In this document: positions 48,988 through 59,600 of the stretch, piece after piece | Numbering within the stretch: position 1 is the first letter of the stretch | How the letters are laid out: each line of letters starts with the position of its first letter | Assembly (NCBI GenBank): GCA_964017155.1 | Contig: OZ024862.1 | Span: 35,353,690 to 35,417,689 of the forward strand | From: Oasisia sp. SBJ-2009 | Lineage: Eukaryota > Annelida > Polychaeta > Sabellida > Siboglinidae | DNA length: 64,000 nt | Reading direction: 5' to 3' | The notes under the pieces: model-generated | Told to the model about the DNA's origin: nothing | The model's input: the letters and a program-made list of their open reading frames with translations, nothing else | The model's database searches: none | Program-made: the position numbers and the translations under genes

Positions 48988-51900
48988 ATGGTTCGTTCTA
49001 AGTTTTATACGCCGAACGAGGTGTCGGTACACAACACAATGGAAGATCTGTGGGTGTCGTTTCTAGGGAAAGTCTATGATTTAACACCACTTTGTAAAAA
49101 ATTCAAAGGTGGGTTATTCATTTTTTCGATTTTATTTTCGATTTGATGATGATTTTGACGTCATTTACATGATTGTCAAGTGCCCTAAAAAGCGAAACAT
49201 CGGTAATTTTTTACTGAACTGTCCCAATCTAATATCCCAAACGTATGCTTCAACCAAGGGGAGTGCCTGTATCAGGCAGATGCTGCTAATAATCTAGGCC
49301 TTCGAATAATCTAGGGCAATTCAGTAAAAGATTACGGGCCAAAAGATTATCCAAAAGGCTTGATGACCAACCAAAACAAATGTTAGGCTAACTAATTGCC
49401 CTGAGATAAAGAAAGCCTAAAAATGCAAAAGTTAAATGACCTTAGCATATGCAGTATTTTACTTGACTCAACCAATCTCCAGTGTATGTCAGCCTCAATC
49501 ATGCCCGAACAGTAACTGTCATGCAGTTGCCACTATTAATTAATAAAATGTAAATATCTTAGTCATATCAGTAACTTTGCTGATGATGATGACATTATGA
49601 GACAGAAAATAATGCATCTATGCTCAGGCCAACTTATTAACAGAAACATTTTGCCTTTGCAACTTGACCAATAAAACTTCCTTACTCCACCGCAAGTCTG
49701 GTGTAAAAAAAAACAGTTGCATATTACAACAATTTTTGAATTTCACACAACTTACCATCACTTCACATTAAGTAAACATTAATCTGCTGTATGAGATGTT
49801 GTAATTAAAAACAACATAAATCAAGTTTGATGTTTAATCTAGTACTTGATGACAAATGCCACCATTACTTCAATGTGCCACTGATGTAATCTAATTAGTC
49901 ACAAATGCTTACATCTGCCCAAGATATTAAAATCACTATCAACTCACAACTGACTTTAGTATCATATATAGTTGTTTACATTACAGTTATGTATATTATG
50001 CATGGTTGTAAACCGTGTTCCCAATAATATTCAGCGTCATCCTCTTATTAAATGCTCCGCACCCCCAAGATAATCTTCTCTGTTGGAAAAGAAGGATGGC
50101 ACAAAACAGCTATTGATATGGGTTGATTGAGATGGACATATAGTGCTACGTGGGTCACTTGTCTGTTTTAGGTGACATCCTACTCAAGCCTATCTTACAA
50201 GCTGCTGGGACGGACATCTCTCACTGGTTCAACCAAAAGACAAAAGATGTGAGTTTGTGACGTCGACTAAACGCAAATAAAACAGGATCTATTATATCTC
50301 CTTCTTGACCAAATATGACTTGCTGATATGTAAATAGTATTTCTGCTAATTAGTGCCTGATCCATCTTAGTCATACAACGTATGTGATACTTAGATTTGT
50401 ATCTTTCCATACACAAATCCTCGCAAGCCGGCTGATCCTCTCCATAAAGTCGGAGATTGAGTGAAATCAGACTGTACATTTATAGCAATTGACTTCACCA
50501 ATCGCTACTGCATCAGCCGTGGGAACAGTGCAAATACCACTCCAATTTGAAGACAGACACACGACTGATGAAAATCCCAATATAATTACCCATTCGCATC
50601 CTAAACATTGCATATAATACGAGCTGCAGGTGGCTGAAATCACCCAAAATATTATCACATGACTGGAGATCGACGACACTCCTCATGGGTGATTTCCTTG
50701 GCTGATGTTAAAGAGGAATTTTTGAAAGTTATCTGCCAGGGTAGTCTAGAGAGAGAAGAGCTGGTACAGATGTAATCACCTGCAGCGACCCCTGGCATGC
50801 AAGGATGTGGAATATAAAAACTAATTTTCTCTTAGTCGAGAGTCCAAAGCTCTAGCCATGGATCATTGTGCAACTGCTACACACCTACATAACTGGTCAC
50901 ACCTAGACTATGCCACACAAAATTAACATAGAAAACATTCAGAGAAGAGCCACTAAAGAATTACCAGGTATGAGCGACCAATCATATATAGAAAGACTTA
51001 AATTACTTAAACTACCTACATTAGCATATCAAAGATTAAGAGGAGACATGATAGAAGTCTACAAAATAATACATAACATTTATGACCACAAATATGTACC
51101 AAATCTTTTGAAACAATGAAATATCACAAAGAACAGGAAACAGAGGACATTCTCTAAAATTATTCACACAAAGAGTCAAACAAAACCTAAGAAAAATTGT
51201 ATTTCCATTTCGAAATAGCGAACCATGTAATGATACAGTGGTAACAGCTAAATCCCTAGTTTCACTCAAAACACGACTAGACAAATTCTGGTATACCCAG
51301 GATATTGTGTATGACTTTGAAGAACCGTTAAGAATAACTAACAATAAAACCGGAACATGCAAACTTATATTAATAGATTATGAAAATGAAGAGCTGATCA
51401 CAGAGGAACACAGAATCCTATGATCAGAACCACCCTAACCGTATGTGTTGTGGTTCCAGATCCGCACACACGTCGACCCACAGACGGGGTGCACCATCGC
51501 CTACACGCCCCACGGGCGCTTCATCCACATCCCCCCGCCCTGCCCCAGCAGTGACTGGGCCAATGACTTTGGGCGGGCGTGGTGGAGGGACGACTGTTAC
51601 TGTATAGGGACCCTCTCCACGAAGACTCGGTTCATCCGCGTCATCAACACCTTGACATCACAAGAACAAGTGATAGAGGTATGTGGTGATGTCATTTCGT
51701 GATGTCTGTGGCCTGAACTTAGGCAGGAAGTGTTGGATCTATGCAGTCATGACACATGAGCTGCAACTGCACAGGTCTATTCTGCACCTGAGCCAGAACT
51801 ATCTATCTTCCTCATATCCCATCAGTCAGCTGATTTAGCCAGAAGTGTGTATGTTTGGGTGAAGGCATGGGGAAGTTATGACTTCGCACAGTTGTTTGTT

Positions 51901-52762
51901 TAAAGGTTTGTGGAAGGAGATAGTGATATGAATGTGTACAATTGTGTCTAGATTTATGGTGAGGAGAGTGACCTGAATTGTATAACTGTGTGGTGATGAG
52001 TGTCATGACTTGTACAACTGTGTATGTGGTAAGGAGAGTGATTACTTGTACAACTGTGTATGTGGTAAGGAGAGTGATTACTTGTACAACTGTGTATGTG
52101 GTAAGGAGAGTGATGTGACTTGTACAACTGTGTATGTGGTAAGGAGAGTGATTACTTGTACAACTGTGTATGTGGTAAGGAGAGTGATGTGACTTGTACA
52201 ACTGTGTATGTGGTAAGGAGAGTGATATGACTTGTACAACCGTGTATGTGATGAGGAGAGTGACATGACTTGTACAACTGTGTATGTGATGAGGAGAGTG
52301 ACATGACTTGTACAACTGTGTATGTGATGAGGAGAGTGACATGACTTGTACAACTGTGTATGTGATGAGGAGAGTGACATGACTTGTACAACTGTGTATG
52401 TGGTGAGGAGAATGACATGACTTGTACAACTGTGTCAGTAGGTTATTGGTGATGAGAGTGATATGACTTGTACAACTGTGTCTAGGTTTGTGGTGAGGAG
52501 AGTGACATGACTTGTACAACTGCATCTGTAGGTCTGCGGTGAGGAGACTATGAAGGAGATCCTCGACCGCTACCTCATGTACAACTCACACGCTGGCAGC
52601 TACACGTGGAAGTACGACGGCCGCAACCTCGACATGGGCAAGACACTGCAGGAGAACAGCATCCCCGACGAGGACGAGGAGTTCTACCGACTGGGCATGA
52701 GCGACGACCTCTACCTCCAGGCCATTCACCTCTACTTCAACGATGACCTCACTGAGGCATGA
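48988..52762 (+). CDS. CYB5D1: Cytochrome b5 domain-containing protein 1
   Basis: Four exons join in phase: 48988-49108, 50172-50248, 51460-51678 and 52532-52762 (stop), giving 215 residues (human ~228). Matches to the family are [84 protein letters not shown] and the end [10 protein letters not shown]. The N-terminal ~65 residues are a cytochrome b5-like fold; the usual HPGG haem motif is absent and His58 in DISHWF is the retained histidine. The human protein is linked to ciliary/flagellar axonemes. I chose the ATG at 48,988 because it gives the family N-terminus in a good context (AAAATGG); an in-frame ATG at 48,868 would add 40 unlike residues. Intron 2 holds a dispersed repeat, a SINE head and a LINE tail; intron 3 holds a minisatellite. 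Confidence 0.94.
50470..50800 (-). mobile_element. Dispersed ~330-bp repeat, copy 3
   Basis: On the minus strand it starts GCCAGGGGTCGCTGCAGGTGA, has TTTCAGCCACCTGCAGCTCG in the middle and ends GATTGGTGAAGTCAATTGCT. These are the blocks of the copies at 15.64 and 16.51 kb, in the same order. It lies in CYB5D1 intron 2. Confidence 0.65.
50801..50885 (-). mobile_element. SINE head fragment
   Basis: TTTTCTCTTAGTCGAGAGTC…AAGCTCTAGCCATGGATCATTGTGC matches the reversed tRNA-like head of the SINE at 31.83-31.88 kb. The body is absent. Confidence 0.6.
50895..51425 (+). pseudogene. LINE reverse-transcriptase 3'-end fragment in CYB5D1 intron 2
   Basis: The plus strand carries [27 protein letters not shown] and then [16 protein letters not shown], the conserved block after the RT domain of non-LTR elements (compare VQRRATKMI…[13 protein letters not shown] in the element at 39.4-41.9 kb). 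A stop and frame changes follow near 51,118. The end, [20 protein letters not shown], is also a family-like C-terminus. The fragment ends within ~35 bp of the exon 3 acceptor. Confidence 0.8.
51948..52557. repeat. Minisatellite reaching the acceptor of CYB5D1 exon 4, ~38-bp unit, about 14 copies
   Basis: Core unit: GTGATGAGGAGAGTGACATG then ACTTGTACAACTGTGTAT. The last copies read TGTCTAGGTTTGTGGTGAGGA (52,473) and CATCTGTAGGTCTGCGGTGAGGA (52,523), and the latter is the real acceptor plus the first codons of exon 4. So the unit includes a 3' splice site, AG|GTYTGYGGTGAGGAG. Some internal copies have lost the AG (TGTATGTGGTAAGG). Confidence 0.88.
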
Positions 52763-53699
52763 GGTCATTCTGTCCATAGTTGCTGTTATTACGTCAAGAA
52801 CAATAGCTGGCTTGGGAGACAAACCATGCCAGGAAGAATCAGCTGCGACTGTTTCGGAGGCGAAACAGTTAAACCTTAGAACAAAGTGTACATAATACAT
52901 TTCAATTAAAAGAAGATTTATCATACACTGACGATTTTAATTTTATGAGTTTTTACTATGAGACATGACGTCGCGGTACGAGGTGAATGTCTGTTTGTAA
53001 ACTTGCTAACGTAATAAGAGTGTGGCTGTGTGTTTCTACAGTTACAGACTGACATCATTAAGTTCATTGTCATCACGGTTGTTATTTATATTAATATGGA
53101 TGTTTGCTGTGATCAATTATAAATGGAATATACTGCAGAAACTGTGGCTGTCGTCTTCCTCTGGTCTACCATATAGCAGTGAAAAGAAATTCTTTAGAGC
53201 ACATTATTTAGATGTTTGTGATGCGGTTGTACATATTGAAAGCAGAAACAGTGAAGAGAAATACTGAACATCTCCCATGACAATGTCAGTATGGTATTGC
53301 AACAAGATTCAGTGGTCAATAGCTAGGAAACTATGGTAATAGTCGTCACGACTGTTTCATGGGTGGACGTGGCCCATCAATGTCTTACTGTATGCGAATG
53401 ACTACAAGAGTCAACAAACTTACTGAGTAACAATATTTTATTGCAATAGAAACTAGTGAAACATTAGTTACCTTGATCATTGGTACATCTTTTATTAAAA
53501 GTATCTAGGCACAACAAATTACTATAATGTAATTGTTCTTTAAAATTATTCATAAATTACACTTACATAATACAGTATAACAGTAACATAAAAATATCAT
53601 GCAACTCGGTCTTGCAGTTTTTCTCCAGCTTGACCATTTGACTCACTGGTCATCTATAACTGACCGATTGTAACTAACCAGCCATCTGTAAAGGAGCAG
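52763..53699. other. Interval between convergent CYB5D1 and XPG-like gene
   Basis: Holds the 3' ends of both genes. A minus-strand AATAAA at 53,437-53,442 may serve the XPG-like gene. For CYB5D1 an AATTAAA-like variant at ~52,902 is the nearest candidate. A small plus frame at 53,022-53,267 is not recognised. Confidence 0.5.
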
Positions 53700-56600
53700 T
53701 CATGTGTTGTAATTGAAGATGCCTTCAACCAGTTTAGGAATGATGTGCTTCTTGTCATTGAGAATGCGGTCCATGTCGGCACGAATATGGCGCAGTTCTC
53801 TCGGGAAGTGCATGTGTAGATACTGTTGACCTGTAACATAAAACACAAGGGTTAACAACAGCACTCATTTCATATAATCAACCAGTCAACCACTGTGCCA
53901 CATGAGATGTGTCTCTGTGTGAGATTCCCCGGAAGAGATTGTTACCAGAAACATATTTCAGACGACACAGTAACAGTGATAACATTCCAACTAGTTTGTT
54001 GCCCCCCATGTTGATATACAGAACATGACAAATTGTTAACCCTTTATTTTTTCTAGATTTTGTAATGTGCTTTTAGTAATAACAGATTATGCAGTAACGG
54101 TGTCATAACAGGAGATTATGAGTATTGCTAGCTGAATAATTGCACAGACTGTGTTTAAATGCCAGAAAATAGCCCTCAATTCAAAATAGGTCTCAGTGAT
54201 GGAGACACACACACACATGATTGATTTGCCACAACATTAATTTCTTATAGCTAAAATGATATCTTAGTCCAAGACCACTGGACCATCCATGGTGTCCGAG
54301 ACCACTGAACCACCCATGGTGTCTGAGACTACTGGACCACCCATGGTGTCCGAGACCACTGGACCACCCATGGTGTCCGAGACCACTGGACCATCCATGG
54401 TGTCCGAGACCACTGGACCACCCATGGTGTCCGAGACCACTGGACCACCCATGGTGTCCGAGACCACTGGACCACCCATGGTGTCCGAGACCACTGGACC
54501 ACCCATGGTGTCCGAGACCACTGGACCACCCATGGTGTCCGAGACCACTGGACCACCCATGGTGTCCGAGACCACTGGACCATCCATGGTGTCCGAGACC
54601 ACTGGACCACCCATGGTGTCCGAGACCACTGGACCACCCATGGTGTCCGAGACCACTGGACCACCCATGGTGTCCGAGACCACTGGACCACCCATGGTGT
54701 CCAGTTGTACTGTGTAGAACTGACCTTGCTGTGAGGATGCGACGTGGAAGGCCGTCCACACAGCACCTGAGAACACATGCTTTGGTGCCGGGAACTCATG
54801 CGACACATACAGCAACTTGCCAAGGTACGAGTACGCATGCCTATAGACAGCCTGCAACAGGGCAGAGAACATGGTAGATGTTTGCAGATATATACGCTCT
54901 AGGCATGTCGGTAGGTAGTTGGAATACAATAGAGGTTATACACTTTTGGTTATAAAATATGTTACCAGTTAGCTAGCCAATGACTATATTTGTAGGTGAC
55001 AAATATAATAAAGTGACGGCTGTGATTATGCATTAACTGAGAACTTAAAGCAACTAATGACTACGTATCATCATTGCATTTTCTAGATAAAAACCAGAAA
55101 CATTACATAAACATCTTTAATGTACAGAAGATCTTGTTTCTTAGTTGTTATTATAATCCACCATAATTACCTGTCAAGAAACTGTGTTGGTGCATGATTT
55201 ATATATATTTTGGCCACTTCCTACTGCCATCGTCAGCAGACAGACGTTACTGTTTATAATGGCCTGGAGCTCACCCAGTCCTACTCCAACTGATATCACA
55301 TGACTTAGGTCATATGACACAACCATAACACAGTCTGCTATTGCAGCGGCTGAAATAATCAGACCAGTCACCTACACAGTTTCTCGACAGGTCATAATTA
55401 TTATATTTAACCTACTTATTATACATATATATATATATTTATTCAGCTTAAATAATTTGTGTTATTATATTTATAATTTTGTATATTTTTTTTATATAAG
55501 TCACTAGTATATATAAAAATATGTGTTTTCTTCTGGTGTGTATTTGTATTTTAATGTATGTGAGAGAGCGTGGGTTGTGTAGTGGTTACCACATCCGCCT
55601 ACCACGGCAGCGGCACGGGTTCGATCCCCGGTACCGGCAGTTGTGATATAAAAATCTGGCTGTCAACATTGGGGACTGTGTATCCCTCATGAATCGGAGA
55701 ATCACGTTAATGTCGGTCCCGTCTCAATTTGGGACGTAAAAGAACCACTGAGGGCGACAAGCACCCTGGCAGTGACCATCCTCAGTGACTCCTGCGTTAG
55801 CCCAAGATTGGGCTGTTTGGAGTAAATAACCTGAGACTGAGTATGTAAAGCACCACAAACAATTTGAAATTGGATGTGGCGCTATATTAAATAAAATATA
55901 TTACTATTATTATGACAGATTGCTAATACATAACCGAGTCAACCTTACTCACCTGGAACCAGGAGGCGAGGGTGACAGAGCGGACCGAGGGCGTGAGAGT
56001 CAGGGCCTGGTACCACGGCTCCTCCACCCTCCCCACCACCATGGCTACCAGGGCCAGGAACTCCTCCAGCCCTATGAACAGGTTGACCCCGGAGTTCATG
56101 CACAGGAAGAAACGCAGCAGGAGGAAGATGAAGCCGTTGCGGCGACCGTACAGGTCCATGAACTTGTGAGGGAAGTCTGAGGGAAGACAATGATATAAAA
56201 ATAATAACTTTATTGTCCAATCATAGAATCTTGCACTTTGGAGGTTGTATAAAAACACAATATTTCAGTCAGATAGTAATGCATGTATACAGTAAAATAA
56301 AGCAAGTAAATATGTAAACGGTAGCTAAAATATATATATGTATAATTGTATATATATATATAATATATATTGGAATAAATAAATATGCTAAAACAATGAC
56401 AATATTATAATAAGATAAATAATTAATTAAGATGATAAACCAACATTGCATTGGCAGCGGTAGAGACTGATAGGTCAACGATTAATTTTATTGTGGCTGA
56501 TTCAGATACTTGATGGAGGACAGAATGAAGGATTTAACGGCTCGCTGGGTTTTTACTGTTGGCATTCTGTACCTCCTTCCAGAGGGGAGAAGGTCGTATT

Positions 56601-59600
56601 GGTTGTGTAAAAAGTGGGTGGGGTCAGATAAGATTTTGGTTGCCATTTGCACTTGTACAATTGGACTGGTATCAGGTATCGGGTTATACACATAGCGATT
56701 TTGCAAGAAATTGTGTATATTCTGTGAATATAACATGTCCTCGTCTGTCCAGAGTCATTGCTAGGTACTAACATCGTTGTGTTAATCGTTTAGAATTTCT
56801 TTTTAGTGTTTTACACGCTTTAATCAGTGTCTATGTTTTAGATTAATGTATAGATAATTTATATATACAGATTTAGTAAATGTTTTAATTTTATATTAAT
56901 TTATATAATTTACAGAGGTTTAGTACTATACATCTTTAAAATAGTGTTTAATTTATTTTAAATTGATTTATATGATTTATATAATTTGCATACAAAGGTT
57001 TACTATAGTCCACCTTAAAACAAAAATTGAATTTGATTTATATTAATTTATATAATTTACATTTATTAATACATTTATTATATGTCCTGTATAGCGCATC
57101 GATCTGCCATGCGGGAATTAGCGCTATAAAAACAGTATTATTATTAAAGGTTCTTGTATTGTACCATATCAGCAAGACAGGGAAACTGAGGAGACAGAAA
57201 AGGATCTTAGATAACAAATGGAATGAATTAAACTAAATCTACAGAAAACTGCATCCTTCTTAGAATGACTGAAACAGGTAAAAACCTGTCAAATTTAACT
57301 ATACAAGCTAGATTGAAAAGGTCATTAAAAAATCACCTAGATAAATTCTAGTCAACATTGATAGCATTTTATGATTATATAATATCACTGAAACTATAAA
57401 GAAGAATTAATCACGGAGGAATCAAGTGGGTCCTACAAACTGAACCATCCCGAGGAACCCTAGGGTGTGGTCAGTTGGTCACATGACAGAATAGTTTGCA
57501 TGTGATCATGTGACACAAACCTGGCTCGTGATAGGACATGATACGTGCAAATGTCCGCAGATTTGGGAAGATCTTCTCTCTCTGAATCCGGTCAAATGTA
57601 ATGATGAAACGATCTGGCACGGCAGATACCTGCATAAAAAGGCAAAATTGTCAAAGGTGTTTGCATTTTACTCAAACTAGGGCTAGATAAAACTTCAGTT
57701 TTTGATTATCGATAAAGGTCATCGCTGGTGGACATTTATGTTTAGAAAGAAGTTAACGTTAGGGGCAAATGATTTTCAGGAAATCATTTATATGCAACTG
57801 GTCAAACCAACATAGTTTTCATGTTTGAGAAGCATTGAATGACTGGTAGAATGTGGAAATAATTAAATGAAACAATCTAGTCCAGACTTGTGAGCAAGTT
57901 TATAAACCTCAATCCTGGTGATCACATTGATCAGTTTTGTATTACAGACACAATTTGTTTTAATTACATGTCAAACCTTACAACTAAATATTAAAACATC
58001 TCATGTAACAAACGTCCTTGGTGACAAAGCCACTATCTTTGACTCTAGTGACGGATACCACAGCTTCCTGTGATTTCATTGAAGGACACACAACAGCTGT
58101 CTATGATTCCAGTGAGGGAAACCGCTGTTTTCCATTATTCTAGCAAGTCAATCAAGTCACGATTGAGGGGACACAAACCTACCCGTTTCCAGCCAGGTTC
58201 CTGGGCCTGAGAACGCCCGTATTCCTCCACCACATTGCTGCGCCACGGAACAATGATCCTGTAGATGAGAGCTCTGAGAGGGGTCAAGGCCGTCTCTACG
58301 TTGGGACAGCCGTAGTGACAATCCTCTAACATGATCCGCTGCCAGTAGAAGCCATGGTGAATGCCCATCATAGAGGTAGGAAGGTCGCCTTTCTCGATGG
58401 CACTCTCGATCGCTTGTGTCAACGGACTAGTGGTGTCGCCACTTGTCTCCTCCAAGGTGGAGCTTCCAGCAGAGTAGAACTCTCTCGACTGGCGTATCGA
58501 ATCGGCAAGCTTTTGATTTCTCTGCTGTAAGTGATAATATTTGTAATTACTTACACATTTTTATTATGTTCATGAATGCAGTGCTAGGTTAAATAAAAAG
58601 AAATAATGTTCAAGTTCAATTAGTGAAATGTATTTGCTGCTGGGTGGAGACATGAGAGTACCTACCATCATGTCAGCAGCTGCTGGGTGGAGACATGAGA
58701 GTACCTACCATCATGTCAGCAGCTGCTGGGTGGAGACATGAGAGTACCTACCGTCATGTCAGCAGCTGCTGGGTGGAGACATGAGAGTACCTACCGTCAT
58801 GTCAGCAGCTGCTGGGTGGAGACATGAGAGTACCTACCATCATGTCAGCAGCTGCTGGGTGGAGACATGAGAGTACCTACCGTCATGTCAGCAGCTGCTG
58901 GGTGGAGACATGAGAGTACCTACCATCATGTCAGCAGCTGCTGGGTGGTTCTCCACACACTTGTGGTGTTGTATCCAGTCTGCCATCTCTGTGACATGAG
59001 CTCTTTCTGGCAGACCCAGAGACATCTTCAGCTGTCGACTGAAGGGCCCAGTGAAGTCGTTGCCAGCAATGATACTCAACTCTACAAGAGCAGACTCATC
59101 CTGCAGCTGAGAAACATCGAGAGTCAAAACAAACATTACGAACAATGGAGCAACGCTATATAGCTTGAAAATGTAACCCAATTGTAGAAATATGATTCTT
59201 AGTAACACCACTAACCACTAGCTGTTACAAATAAACCTGCCTCAAATGAGAATACATGGTACAGCTGCATGCACCTTTGTATTCACTCAATTCCATGGCT
59301 TTAAGAGCTTTTTACAATTTCATCATGTGCATGGTGTTGATAGGAATGAGGACACTGTCTTCTAAGGTCTTTCCAAAGAATCTGAACAATATGTGTTTTT
59401 GGGTAGATAAATTATACATTTAGACAGAATACATGTTCTTCTTATTACTTTCCAAGTGGGTGTACATCTTAGGGAAGTCTGCATTTGAGTAAAATGTCAC
59501 CCATAATCTTTTTCAGCTCAAAATTAGAAACCTGAATAGATAATCCTGTACTTTTACACTGACAGATTAAATTGGGTGGCAATATTTGTTGATTTTCCTT

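Noticed and set aside
54289..54717. 142-codon plus frame with ETTGPPMVS repeats
   Set aside because: It follows the 27-bp minisatellite in intron 6 of the opposite-strand gene and has no unique part.
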